This document shows, piece by piece, positions 28,656-37,348 of a stretch of 64,000 nucleotides of DNA. Origin of the DNA: Rosenbergiella epipactidis (lineage in GTDB: Bacteria > Pseudomonadota > Gammaproteobacteria > Enterobacterales > Enterobacteriaceae); assembly GCF_018494055.1 (NCBI RefSeq), contig NZ_JABBFQ010000001.1, forward strand, positions 124,001 through 188,000, read 5' to 3'. Position numbers and translations under genes: made by a program. The notes under the pieces are model-generated. The model had not been told where the DNA came from. It did not search any database and worked only from the letters and a program-made list of their open reading frames with translations. Each line of letters opens with the position of its first letter. Positions within the stretch are counted from its first letter, which is position 1.

Positions 28656-28746
28656 AAAAAAAAAGCCCGCAAAGTGCGGGCAAGATAACTAGAGCAATGT
28701 GAGTAAGTTAGGCGAATACTTGATTAATTCACTCAAGTATTTCGTC
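28656..28746 (-). ncRNA. Candidate Hfq-type small RNA with a RyhB-like core
   Basis: A gene-free minus-strand transcript of about 90 nt can be drawn. Promoter: TTGCAA (28775-28780), 17-base spacer, TATTTT (28752-28757). The predicted RNA has a 5' stem-loop with 9-bp arms (28715-28723 with 28733-28741), an unpaired pyrimidine-rich linker containing CTCACATTGCT (28693-28703), and a terminator GCCCGC-ACTTT-GCGGGC followed by nine Us (28656-28681). This architecture is typical of Hfq-dependent sRNAs. The 11-mer is identical to the pairing core I recall for RyhB. No Fur box is visible, and the rest does not match RyhB, so identity is open. Confidence 0.6.
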
Positions 28747-28802
28747 ACCTAAAAATAGCCCCACATCGCACGTTTTGCAACAGTATTTCGGAGCGTAGAC
28801 GT

Positions 28803-28826
28803 AAAAAAAGCACCCGAAGGTGCTTT
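28803..28826 (-). terminator. Intrinsic terminator of the CsbD/ElaB-like gene
   Basis: AAAGCACC, loop CGAA, GGTGCTTT, followed by Us on the minus strand; 19 bases below the stop at 28845. Confidence 0.88.
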
Positions 28827-28844
28827 CTATGCGATCAGGGCAGA

Positions 28845-29093
28845 TTATTTTCTGCCTAGCAGGTAACCAAAGGCAACACCGACTGCCGCGGCAACGGCTA
28901 AGCCTGCGTAAGGCTTGTCAGAAACTTGTTGCTTGATAGTGTCAGCCGCATCTTTCACTGCATAGCTCGCTTGTGAAGCATATTTGCGGGCTGCGCCACG
29001 AGCAGAGTGATCACCTTGATCAGTGACATCACCGTAGGCTTCTTCCGCTGCACCTGCATACTCTTCAACTTTATCTTGGATTTTACTAACCAT
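28845..29093 (-). CDS. CsbD/ElaB-like stress-associated membrane protein
   Basis: 82 aa. The N-terminal half is hydrophilic and Ala/Glu/Asp-rich (KVEEYAGAAEEAYGDVTDQG), CsbD-like. The C-terminal end has a glycine-zipper membrane helix (YAGLAVAAAVGVAFGYLLGRK) as in the ElaB/YqjD/YgaM family (DUF883), whose members bind ribosomes at the inner membrane in stationary phase. AAGGAG precedes the ATG by eight bases. Likely expressed late in growth, an inference from the family. Confidence 0.82.
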   Translation of the reverse strand: MVSKIQDKVEEYAGAAEEAYGDVTDQGDHSARGAARKYASQASYAVKDAADTIKQQVSDKPYAGLAVAAAVGVAFGYLLGRK

Positions 29094-29194
29094 TGAAATG
29101 CTCCTTGGTAGGCTGATGTAATGTTAATGATTAAACTATAGCAAAGAAAAAAAATTATGTAGCGCTTACAGAGTTTTCCTAACCGGATAGCACT

Positions 29195-29545
29195 TTAAGG
29201 CGCTGGTGCAGAAACAGGGCAGGTCCAAGTGACCATTGCATCCTGCCCCGCATCAATAATTCTAAAGCGATCGGTCGAAAGACGTTGCGCCAAAAAACCT
29301 TCAGAGGTGGTAGCACTAGGAACATAAAGAGAACGGTTAACACTATGAAGGTAACCACTCTGCACAGTCGTTCCATTGTCAGTGACGGTGAACCGCTGAA
29401 TTTCGTCGAAAACCCAAGCTTGAGAGCGACCCGTCACTTGTCCACTTAGCGTCGAGATTTCACCCGGACAGAGTCGCCCATAAGGTTTATGACTGCAAGC
29501 TGACAGTAAAAGGAACAGGGGGACTACATAAATCATTCCTCGCAT
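29195..29545 (-). CDS. Putative outer-membrane lipoprotein
   Basis: 116 aa from the second ATG (29545), which has GGGAG at better spacing than the first. Signal MRGMIYVVPLFLLLSAC with lipobox LSAC; residue after Cys is Ser, which favours outer-membrane sorting. The mature chain is about 100 residues, mostly beta/polar (RFTVTDNGTTVQSGYLH), with two further cysteines, one near the N-terminus (GRLCPGE) and one near the C-terminus (WTCPVS), that could form a disulfide. No known family recognised. It is 36 bases after ldcA in the same direction. Confidence 0.7.
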   Translation of the reverse strand: MRGMIYVVPLFLLLSACSHKPYGRLCPGEISTLSGQVTGRSQAWVFDEIQRFTVTDNGTTVQSGYLHSVNRSLYVPSATTSEGFLAQRLSTDRFRIIDAGQDAMVTWTCPVSAPAP

Positions 29546-29583
29546 CATAACTCCCTTTATTGCGTCACAGCGGGTTCGACTAA

Positions 29584-30507
29584 TTAAGGTTGTAAATAAG
29601 GATAGCTGCTCAACAGCAATTGTCGTTGCTTTTGTTGCGCAATTAACGTGGCTTGTGCCCCGATCGGCAAGGTCACGGTATCGGCATTATGACCAAAGTC
29701 GAGATGATTAATAAAAGGAATACCGGTTTTTTGTTCAAGATACTCCCAGACTGTGTCCAGCTGGTAACCATTATCGTAATCGCTAGGTTCTCCATGGGTA
29801 AAGCTACCGGTGATAACCGCCTGTTGTTGCGCCAAAATACCCGCATGATGCAGTTGCAGTAACATTCGTTCGACACGAAAAGGGCTTTCGTTGATATCTT
29901 CGATAACCAGGATCCCTTGATTGATTTTCGGTAACCAAGGCGAACCGATAAGAGAACAGATCATCGCTAAATTTCCGCCCCAGAGTTGCCCTTGCCAGCG
30001 TCCAGTGTATTCACGACTATCCTGCCAATCGAGGCGATATTCTGGCTGGGAGAGTAACCCCCAGAAATGCGTATCAGTGAAATGTGATAGCGTCTGCGCA
30101 CCGAAATTCCCGGCAAGCATCGGTCCGCTGAAGGTGACCAATTCAGATTTAGCCAGAAGTGCAAGCTGTAAGGCGGTAAAATCACTGTGACCGCAGAGTA
30201 ATGGCGGCTGATGGCTAAACCGTTCACGTATACCGCTATAGTCGATATCCGCCAGCAGCCGACTTGCGCCATATCCCCCCCGTACGGCCAGAACGATGTC
30301 CGGGAGGTCGGTCAGTGAGGCTAATTCGTTGATATCGCTCAGCCGCTCAGCATCTGTCCCCGCAAAGCGCTGCGAACGACGACGGATGACGGAGGTATTC
30401 TCGACTCGATGAGTGCGGCTGAGTCGTTCAACGGCAAGCTCAGCAGCCGGTTGATTCTGACAATACCCCGAAGGCGCTATCAAACGTATAGTGCGAGATG
30501 TCGACAT
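29584..30507 (-). CDS. ldcA: Muramoyltetrapeptide L,D-carboxypeptidase
   Basis: 307 aa peptidase S66 family protein. It removes the terminal D-Ala from murein tetrapeptides during peptidoglycan recycling in the cytoplasm. The nucleophile serine is in LLCGHSDFTALQ, GGNLAM and the catalytic Glu in VIEDINESPFR follow, and the His is in LDFGHNADTVTLPIG. Ser-Glu-His triad thus complete. It is divergent from emtA, as in E. coli, where both act on murein. Confidence 0.94.
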   Translation of the reverse strand: MSTSRTIRLIAPSGYCQNQPAAELAVERLSRTHRVENTSVIRRRSQRFAGTDAERLSDINELASLTDLPDIVLAVRGGYGASRLLADIDYSGIRERFSHQPPLLCGHSDFTALQLALLAKSELVTFSGPMLAGNFGAQTLSHFTDTHFWGLLSQPEYRLDWQDSREYTGRWQGQLWGGNLAMICSLIGSPWLPKINQGILVIEDINESPFRVERMLLQLHHAGILAQQQAVITGSFTHGEPSDYDNGYQLDTVWEYLEQKTGIPFINHLDFGHNADTVTLPIGAQATLIAQQKQRQLLLSSYPYLQP

Positions 30508-30759
30508 AAATGTACTCAGTTATGGGCAAAAATTTATGATGAGTCAGGCAACCTTTGATGGCAAGAACTCTGTAAAAAAATTGATGATGGGGAATCAAAA
30601 TTAGGATCTTTCCGCTTTTTATGCTAAAAACCGTTCAAATCATGAAAATATTCTGATTAATGAGGCAAGGGGCGTCGTGATTTTAAGACAAACTGCCATT
30701 TTTAAATTTTTGCTGCTGAGTAATATAGCTCGCAATTCATTCTCTAGGAACTCCATGAC

Positions 30760-31413
30760 GTGAAAAGCAAACTTTTGCTGTTGACGGTTCTTACGCTGTC
30801 AGCCTGTTCACAGCATCCGACACAAATTTCAGAAATTCCTTCTGACCAAAGCTCCAAATTTTTACTCGACCCACAAGCTATTCCTAAACCGGGTAAAGTG
30901 ATCACCAACGATCATTGGTCCCATTATACCCAAGATGCCGCCAGTCATTATGGCGTTGACCCGAAACTTGTCAGCGCCATTATTAGTGTCGAATCCGGTG
31001 GAAATCCAAAAGTGGTGAGTCACTCTAACGCTATCGGTTTGATGCAGATAAAAGCCTCGACGGCGGGGCGTGCCGTCTACCAAGCGACGGGACGTCGTGG
31101 GCAACCGACCGGACACGAGCTAAAAGATCCGGCAAAAAATATTCAAATTGGTACGGCCTATTTGAAGTTGCTTCAAGAAAATGAGTTATCGGGAATTAAA
31201 AATCCGGTGACGCTACGCTATGCCACCATTGTTTCCTATGCCAATGGCGCAGGAGCCTTGATGCGTATTTTTTCATCAAGTCGTGAGCGAGCGATTGCGA
31301 AAATTAACCGCATGACACCTGAGCAGTTTATCAGTTATGTACAACGCGAACACCCTGCAGCCCAAGCGCCACGGTATCTGCGTAAAGTAACCGAAGCTTA
31401 TCAAGACAGTTAA
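30760..31413 (+). CDS. emtA: Membrane-bound endolytic murein transglycosylase EmtA (MltE)
   Basis: 217 aa lipoprotein. Signal MKSKLLLLTVLTLSAC has lipobox LSAC. The SLT domain contains the catalytic glutamate in SAIISVESGGNPKVVSHSN and the AIGLMQIKASTAGR motif. It cleaves glycan strands to give 1,6-anhydromuropeptides. GTG start, with AGGAA nine bases upstream. The ldcA-emtA divergent pair is conserved with E. coli. Confidence 0.92.
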   Translation: MKSKLLLLTVLTLSACSQHPTQISEIPSDQSSKFLLDPQAIPKPGKVITNDHWSHYTQDAASHYGVDPKLVSAIISVESGGNPKVVSHSNAIGLMQIKASTAGRAVYQATGRRGQPTGHELKDPAKNIQIGTAYLKLLQENELSGIKNPVTLRYATIVSYANGAGALMRIFSSSRERAIAKINRMTPEQFISYVQREHPAAQAPRYLRKVTEAYQDS

Positions 31414-31555
31414 CATCATAAATAATAAAGTTTTTATTAATTTTTATTCGCCACTGTTAAAATTGTTGCCTATAATAATTTTGACAGTGTTTAAAAATAT
31501 TCATTAATCACTTTGTGAATGACTAAATTTATGTTTGTCAGATAAGGAGCAGTAA

Positions 31556-31804
31556 ATGGGTATTCTTTCGTGGATTATCTTTGGTCTGATCGCAGGGATC
31601 CTTGCGAAATGGATTATGCCAGGTAAAGACGGCGGCGGTTTTATCGTTACCGTTATTCTGGGAGTTGTGGGTGCGGTCGTAGGTGGCTGGATCAGTACGT
31701 TCTTCGGTCATGGTCGTGTTGACGGCTTCAACTTCGGAAGCTTTGTGGTCGCAGTTATCGGCGCAATCGTCGTACTGTGGATCTACCGCAAAATCAGAAG
31801 CTAA
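31556..31804 (+). CDS. GlsB/YeaQ/YmgE-family membrane protein
   Basis: 82 aa, three membrane helices with glycine-zipper repeats (GLIAGILAKWIMPGKDGGG, VVGAVVGGWIS). This is the transglycosylase-associated protein family; in E. coli YeaQ and YmgE are stress-induced inner-membrane proteins of unknown activity. AAGGAG precedes the ATG, and a clear terminator follows. Preceded by about 140 AT-rich bases likely holding its promoter. Confidence 0.88.
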   Translation: MGILSWIIFGLIAGILAKWIMPGKDGGGFIVTVILGVVGAVVGGWISTFFGHGRVDGFNFGSFVVAVIGAIVVLWIYRKIRS

Positions 31805-31819
31805 ATTCTGACGAATGAA

Positions 31820-31847
31820 AAAGGCCATCTGATGATGGCCTTTTTTT
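31820..31847 (+). terminator. Intrinsic terminator of the glsB-like gene
   Basis: AAAGGCCATC, loop TGAT, GATGGCCTTT, then Ts to 31847. Perfect 10-bp stem. Confidence 0.92.
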
Positions 31848-31930
31848 ATGTCTAGTGATCAGGAATCACTGCAGTGCATCGCCTTCATGTTACAATTGTT
31901 CAACGCAATTGCTAACCATAGGCCAATCAG

Positions 31931-32503
31931 ATGAATGAATTCTCGTTACTTTGTCGAATTTTAGGGACACTTTTCTACCGCCACCCAAACGATCCCGCGG
32001 TCGAGCCACTCTGGGACCTTCTCGCACAAGGCAAACTCAATCAACACTGGCCCCTCGAACAAGATGAGCTTCTGGCTCAGTTACAACGCCCCTACCCGCG
32101 TGACACCTTATGTGCCGATTACGATGCGCTATTTAGTGGTGAATCGCCGGCAGTTACGCCTTTTGGTCACCAATGGCCACAAGGTCCTGCCGAAGCTGAA
32201 GTGAAAAACTTCTTAACCACTCGCGGTATGTCACTTTCCGATACGCCTGCAGACCATTTCGGTTTACTTCTGCTTGCCGCATCGTGGTTGGAAGATCACG
32301 CTGAGGATGACGAAAACCAAGCCATTATCATTCTCTTTGAAACACTACTGCTACCTTGGTGTGGTGCATTCTTAGGTAAAGTCGAGGCCCATGCGCAGAC
32401 TGGATTTTATCGTGCACTCGCGATGACAACCCGCGGTGCGGTGCAAGCAATGGCCGAAGAGTTGATAGAGACTGAGGGTCTTGAAGACGAAGAGGAGCAG
32501 TAA
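31931..32503 (+). CDS. ycdY: TorD-family chaperone YcdY
   Basis: 190 aa, all-helical TorD/DmsD-type protein. It matches remembered E. coli YcdY through MNEFS.LCR.LG, PLEQDELL, DTPADH and LLPWCGAFLGKVEAHA. In E. coli YcdY increases the activity of the zinc phosphatase YcdX. Here ycdX is not adjacent; instead an M20 hydrolase gene starts one base after the ycdY stop, with the Shine-Dalgarno GAGGAG inside the ycdY 3' end. Tight coupling suggests YcdY might serve this metalloenzyme (inference). Confidence 0.9.
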   Translation: MNEFSLLCRILGTLFYRHPNDPAVEPLWDLLAQGKLNQHWPLEQDELLAQLQRPYPRDTLCADYDALFSGESPAVTPFGHQWPQGPAEAEVKNFLTTRGMSLSDTPADHFGLLLLAASWLEDHAEDDENQAIIILFETLLLPWCGAFLGKVEAHAQTGFYRALAMTTRGAVQAMAEELIETEGLEDEEEQ

Positions 32504-32504
32504 G

Positions 32505-33671
32505 ATGCATTATGACACTGGATTGATTAATGAGTTAGTCGCCTTGCGCCGTGCCTTGCATCAGCATCCTGAGGCCGCATTTGAAGAAGTCGCTACGGCC
32601 GCTGCCGTCAAAGCCTATCTTCAACAGTGCAATATGGATGAGATCCACACGGGTATCGGGAAAACCGGCATCGTCGCCCTGATCGAAGGTAATCGACCAG
32701 GTAAAATGATCGCCTTGCGTGCGGACATGGATGCGCTACCCATGCAAGAAGGGCACGATGCTTCGCAGGTGGCACATTGCTCGACGATCGCTGGCAGATT
32801 TCACGGGTGTGGCCATGATGGTCATACCGTGATGTTGCTGGGGGCCGCAAAATTATTGGGCCAACACCGTGACTTTGCTGGGACGTTAGTCTTTATTTTC
32901 CAGTGTGCTGAAGAGAACTTACTGGGCGCCCCAGCAATGCTCGACGATGGGCTGCATAGGCGTTTTCCTTTTGATGAGATCTATGGTCTGCATAATATGC
33001 CGGGCCGCCCTCGAGGTATTATCGAGGTTAATCAAGCGGCAACCCTTACCGCCAGTGATATTTTCAGCCTGAGGTTACAGGGTAAAGGCGGACATGGTGC
33101 GGTTCCCGAGCGGTGTGTCGACCCTATTGTTATGGCGTCGCGGTTAATCGCGGACTATCAAACGATCGTCAGCCGATCTATAAGCCCTCTCCACACGGCG
33201 ACCATCAGCTTCGGTTCCATTCAGGGGGGCAGTTCCCATAATATCATTCCTGATCAAGTGACCTTGACGGGCACGGTACGCACCTATGATCCGCACGTCC
33301 GGGTTGAAGTAAAACAGCGTATGCAGCAATTACTCGACAGCGTTACACAAGGTTTCGGCGGTAAGGGCGATATTACTTATCTTGCGGGCTGTCCTGCGGT
33401 GATTAACAATACCGAATTAGCAGGGGAATTGGTTACTGCACTGCAGTCATGGCGCGGTGTTGAGTCCTGCTATCTTGCGAATAGCCCAGTAGGGCCTTCC
33501 GAAGATTTTGCCTTTTACCTTGATTATGCACCAGGGGTATATGGCTTCTTGGGGATAGGCGATAAACCAATGTGCCATCATCCTGAGTACGATTTTGATG
33601 ATGGAGTCATTGGTCAAGGTATCGATTGGTGGCTTAACGTTGCGTATGCGCGTGCAGAGTATCGTCGTTGA
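32505..33671 (+). CDS. M20-family metal-dependent amidohydrolase
   Basis: 388 aa, HipO/IAA-amino-acid-hydrolase-like. Metal ligands: ALRADMDALPM, then FHGCGHDGHTVMLLGAA, and QCAEENLLGAP with the catalytic Glu pair. GGHGAVPERCVDP is in the dimerisation domain. The family removes acyl groups from N-acyl amino acids (hippurate, N-acetyl and indole-3-acetyl amino acids). The start at 32505 is chosen over 32481 because GAGGAG is positioned for it. Co-transcribed with ycdY. Given ipdC in the same window, auxin-conjugate hydrolysis is a conceivable but unproven substrate. Confidence 0.88.
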   Translation: MHYDTGLINELVALRRALHQHPEAAFEEVATAAAVKAYLQQCNMDEIHTGIGKTGIVALIEGNRPGKMIALRADMDALPMQEGHDASQVAHCSTIAGRFHGCGHDGHTVMLLGAAKLLGQHRDFAGTLVFIFQCAEENLLGAPAMLDDGLHRRFPFDEIYGLHNMPGRPRGIIEVNQAATLTASDIFSLRLQGKGGHGAVPERCVDPIVMASRLIADYQTIVSRSISPLHTATISFGSIQGGSSHNIIPDQVTLTGTVRTYDPHVRVEVKQRMQQLLDSVTQGFGGKGDITYLAGCPAVINNTELAGELVTALQSWRGVESCYLANSPVGPSEDFAFYLDYAPGVYGFLGIGDKPMCHHPEYDFDDGVIGQGIDWWLNVAYARAEYRR

Positions 33672-33683
33672 GTCGTAATGGAT

Positions 33684-34259
33684 TTAGCCTAAGGTTTTAT
33701 CAGACCAATTATGCTGGCACCGGTACACCCAAGCGGGCGGGACATTCTTTAAAACACGTTGTCTTTCCCAAATAAAATAGCGAGATAACTCTGGTTGCGT
33801 GAGGGAGGTGTATTGGAATTGAATAAATACACCGCCCGGCGCGAGTGTTTCATGGACCTTTTCTAAGATGGCGTGACGGATTTTCGCGGGTAATGATAAC
33901 AGCGGGAGTCCAGAGAAGATCACATCATAGTGGCCGGTCAAATGTTCAGCCGAGTGTGAATGAATAGACATGCGGTCATCTTGAATCTGCCGCAATTTTT
34001 TAACTAAGGGCGGGCTGATTTCAAACACGTCCAATGAGGCATCGTTAGCAAGATGTTGCAGTAAAACGCGGGTGAGTACGCCATCTCCTGCGCCTAATTC
34101 TGCCGCACGAGTGACATTTTGCCAGTCAGCGCACTGTGCCATTGTTTCGCAAAGTATAAGAGATGAGGGGGTTATGCTGCCAATCGCGCGAGGATTACGA
34201 ATGAATTGTTGGACAAATCCTGCTTTTGAACGGAACATATTTATTGCTGAAGCCAGCAT
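33684..34259 (-). CDS. Class I SAM-dependent methyltransferase, PmtA-like
   Basis: 191 aa. SAM motif I is AAELGAGDGVLTRVLL near residue 50, with the acidic residue in LDVFEISPPLVKKL after strand 2. The N-terminal FVQQFIRNPRAIGSITPSS is typical of the phospholipid N-methyltransferase/rRNA-dimethylase-like group (PmtA). AGGAGG sits five bases before the ATG at 34259. Substrate uncertain; phosphatidylethanolamine is the family example. Confidence 0.8.
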   Translation of the reverse strand: MLASAINMFRSKAGFVQQFIRNPRAIGSITPSSLILCETMAQCADWQNVTRAAELGAGDGVLTRVLLQHLANDASLDVFEISPPLVKKLRQIQDDRMSIHSHSAEHLTGHYDVIFSGLPLLSLPAKIRHAILEKVHETLAPGGVFIQFQYTSLTQPELSRYFIWERQRVLKNVPPAWVYRCQHNWSDKTLG

Positions 34260-34472
34260 ATCAACCTCCTGTTAGTACTCAATGAACTACTTAGTCTTCA
34301 GTGTAGAGTGAAAGTGCCAGAATAGAACGATTTTTTTATGCTTTATAAGATTAGTCTGTAAGCAAATTCGTCAAAAACTTTTTACCTCACTCACAAAAAA
34401 TCTTATTAGGTTGTGACAAAACCCATCACGCCAGCTAATTTAACACTTATTTAACATGTGAATGAGGGTTAT

Positions 34473-35993
34473 ATGCGCTACGCGACACCGAAAGAAAAAG
34501 CATCGTTAATTGAGCTAAAAGACCGCTACGCCAACTATATTGATGGCCAGTTTACCCCACCCACATCAGGCGGTTATTTCACTAATACTTCTCCCGTCGA
34601 TGGCTCAGTTATTGGTGAGTTTCCTCGCTCACAGGCGGAAGACATCGATTTGGCGGTCGAGGCAGCCGCGAAAGCGTTTATAGGCTGGAGTAAGGTGTCT
34701 GTTCAGCAGCGCACGGAAATTTTATTAAAAATAGCCGACAGGCTGGCAGAGGCCAGCGAACGTTTTGCCGTGAATGAGACATGGGATAACGGCAAACCGG
34801 TACGTGAAACCTTGGCGGCTGATGTGCCGCTCGCCGTGGACCATTTTCGTTACTTCGCTGGCTGCCTGAGAGCGCAAGAGGGGAGTTGCGCGGAAATTGA
34901 TGAGACGACAGTCAGTTATCATTTCCATGAGCCTCTGGGCGTGGTGGGGCAGATTATCCCATGGAACTTCCCACTGTTGATGGCGGCATGGAAATTAGCC
35001 CCAGCGCTTGCCGCGGGCAATTGTGTGATACTTAAACCCGCAGAGCAAACGCCGTTATCGATTACCTTGTTTGCTGAGCTAGTGGGGGATCTCCTCCCCA
35101 AAGGGGTGTTGAATATCGTGCATGGCTTTGGTCGTGAAGCAGGTGAGGCGTTAGCTGGCCATAAGGGTATCGCGAAAATCGCCTTCACCGGCTCGACGGC
35201 CACGGGTCGCCATATATTGGAACTGGCAGCCAAAAATATTATCCCCTCTACCGTCGAGCTTGGCGGTAAATCACCCAATATCTTCTTTGAAGATATTATG
35301 GACGCTGAGGAAAGCTTTATCGAGAAAGCGGCAGAAGGTTTAGTGCTGGGCTTTTTAAATCAGGGTGAAATTTGTACCTGTCCTTCACGTGCGTTGGTTC
35401 AAGCCTCGATCTTCGACCGTTTTATGGCGGTGGTGATGCAGCGCATGAAAACCATTAAGCGGGGTCATCCACTCGATACGGAGACGATGGTGGGCGCGCA
35501 AGCGTCTCAACAACAATTCGATAAGATCCTCTCTTGGCTGGATATTGCACAGCAGGAGGGGGCTGAAGTGCTCGCGGGTGGACAGGCAGAATCCTTATCA
35601 GGAGAGTTAGGATCAGGCTTCTATATTCAGCCGACGTTACTCAAGGGTGATAATAGCATGCAGGTATTCCAAGAGGAGATCTTCGGACCGGTGATTGGTA
35701 TCACCACGTTTAAAGATGAAGCAGAAGCCATTGCTATCGCCAACGATACCATTTATGGCTTAGGGGCTGGGGTTTGGACGCGTGATACGAATCGGGCTTA
35801 TCGCGTAGGGCGCGCGGTACAAGCGGGTCGTGTTTGGACGAACTGCTATCACCTCTATCCGGCCCATGCAGCGTTTGGCGGTTATAAGCAGTCAGGCATA
35901 GGCCGTGAGACACATAAAATGATGCTAGACCACTATCAGCAGACTAAGAACTTACTGGTTAGCTATGGCATCGAACCTTTGGGGCTATTTTAA
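34473..35993 (+). CDS. aldB: Aldehyde dehydrogenase, AldB/ExaC type
   Basis: 506 aa. NAD(P)-binding [11 protein letters not shown], general-base Glu in [10 protein letters not shown], nucleophile Cys in [14 protein letters not shown], and the C-terminal [18 protein letters not shown]. These match AldB/ExaC acetaldehyde dehydrogenases. It oxidises acetaldehyde and related aldehydes to acids; the aldehyde products of the IpdC enzyme in this window are possible substrates. The ATG at 34473 has GAGG upstream, so the GTG at 34458 is less likely. Terminated by a GC-rich hairpin. Confidence 0.9.
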   Translation: MRYATPKEKASLIELKDRYANYIDGQFTPPTSGGYFTNTSPVDGSVIGEFPRSQAEDIDLAVEAAAKAFIGWSKVSVQQRTEILLKIADRLAEASERFAVNETWDNGKPVRETLAADVPLAVDHFRYFAGCLRAQEGSCAEIDETTVSYHFHEPLGVVGQIIPWNFPLLMAAWKLAPALAAGNCVILKPAEQTPLSITLFAELVGDLLPKGVLNIVHGFGREAGEALAGHKGIAKIAFTGSTATGRHILELAAKNIIPSTVELGGKSPNIFFEDIMDAEESFIEKAAEGLVLGFLNQGEICTCPSRALVQASIFDRFMAVVMQRMKTIKRGHPLDTETMVGAQASQQQFDKILSWLDIAQQEGAEVLAGGQAESLSGELGSGFYIQPTLLKGDNSMQVFQEEIFGPVIGITTFKDEAEAIAIANDTIYGLGAGVWTRDTNRAYRVGRAVQAGRVWTNCYHLYPAHAAFGGYKQSGIGRETHKMMLDHYQQTKNLLVSYGIEPLGLF

Positions 35994-36000
35994 GGTAATA

Positions 36001-36019
36001 GGGCGGCAAACTGCCGCCC
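36001..36019. terminator. Hairpin terminator between aldB and transporter
   Basis: GGGCGGCA, loop AAC, TGCCGCCC, then TTAT; eight pairs between convergent genes. Confidence 0.8.
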
Positions 36020-36026
36020 TTATCGA

Positions 36027-37259
36027 TTAATGAATAAACATTACCGATACACACAGAATCCCCACAATCAGCGTAATAAAATTCCCTACGCTGCGATAAG
36101 GTTTCAGTTCTTTAATGAGCCAAGTTGAAAGCGTTGGCATAATGAACAGAATCATGGCGATTAATGGGCCACTGATCGCATAAATCATCGATAGCGCATT
36201 AGGATTGATACTGCACACCCCAAAAGTAATCAGCGATACAATCAAGACAGACAGTGCGCGATTGAATCGATGACTCCGGTTAATACCGACTTGTTTAAGA
36301 GTGGTACGCGTCAGTTCAGTTGCCCCCTCAATTACCCCGAAGTATGTGCCTAGGAACGATTTCGACATCGCGACTATTGCCACGACTATCCCAGATAGCG
36401 CTAACCAAGCTGGTGAATCAGGCTTCATCGACAGTGCCGAGAGAATCGTTAATCCTTTATCCTTTGCTTCATGAATATACGCATTGGGGATAGAGAGATA
36501 GCAACTGAAAACGAAAAACAACACGCTCAGGCTAATCACCAAATAGGCCCAACGCATAATACGTTTACAGCTAGAGATCGCCTCGTCGCCGTGGGCTTCA
36601 CGTTGTGCCACCGAAAAGGTTGAGATAATAGGCGTATGGCTAAACGCAAAGACCATTACCGGGAGAGACAACCATATTTGGTGTAAGCTGGCCGTGGTAA
36701 ATTCGCCATGAAGCGACAGCAATTCGGGATGCCAATCTTTGACCATATAGCAGGACAAAAAGAAGAAGTAGGCCAGTATAGGGAAAACCAAAAAGCCCAT
36801 CACCCGTATCGTTGCTTGACGTCCCATTAAGAAGATCAAATTTAACAGCACCACGACCAACAGACTCAAGCCTATCCTGGCGAGATGTGACAAGGGATAA
36901 TGGGCAGATATTTGCTCGATAAGGGAATTCGTAATAGCTACGGCATAAATTAAGATAATAACGAAGAAAGCGATAAAATAGAGGAAGGTAATGACATTAC
37001 CCACACGCTTTCCATAGTAATATTTTACCGCATTAGTGATACCATCTCCGGGTTCACGCGCTGGAGCCGCGAGGATAAACTGACTTAAGGCTTTATGCGG
37101 CCAATAGGTCAGTGGCCACGCAACAAGGGCAGTGAGGAAGAGGACCAGGGTCCCTGCGGAACCGAGTTGGATAGGGAGAAAGAGTGTGCCTGCACCTACC
37201 GCTGTACCGTAAAGGGCAAAACCCCATAGCGTAGCTTCTTTTGACCAAAATCTTGCCAT
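36027..37259 (-). CDS. Hydroxy/aromatic amino acid permease (HAAAP family)
   Basis: 410 aa, eleven predicted spans. The N-terminal YGTAVGAGTLFLPIQLGSAG is the family helix-1 signature, and FAFSHTPIISTFSVAQRE lies mid-protein, as in SdaC, TdcC and YhjV. These proteins import serine, threonine or aromatic amino acids with H+. Closest impression is the SdaC/YhjV branch; exact substrate cannot be decided. It is divergent from cscK with an 89-base gap. Confidence 0.87.
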   Translation of the reverse strand: MARFWSKEATLWGFALYGTAVGAGTLFLPIQLGSAGTLVLFLTALVAWPLTYWPHKALSQFILAAPAREPGDGITNAVKYYYGKRVGNVITFLYFIAFFVIILIYAVAITNSLIEQISAHYPLSHLARIGLSLLVVVLLNLIFLMGRQATIRVMGFLVFPILAYFFFLSCYMVKDWHPELLSLHGEFTTASLHQIWLSLPVMVFAFSHTPIISTFSVAQREAHGDEAISSCKRIMRWAYLVISLSVLFFVFSCYLSIPNAYIHEAKDKGLTILSALSMKPDSPAWLALSGIVVAIVAMSKSFLGTYFGVIEGATELTRTTLKQVGINRSHRFNRALSVLIVSLITFGVCSINPNALSMIYAISGPLIAMILFIMPTLSTWLIKELKPYRSVGNFITLIVGILCVSVMFIH

Positions 37260-37348
37260 CGATGAATTGATTATCCTGGTTAAATTGAAAAAGGCCGCTA
37301 ATCTATCACATTAATTTGATTACTGTTAGAACGATTGATGGAGTCACT

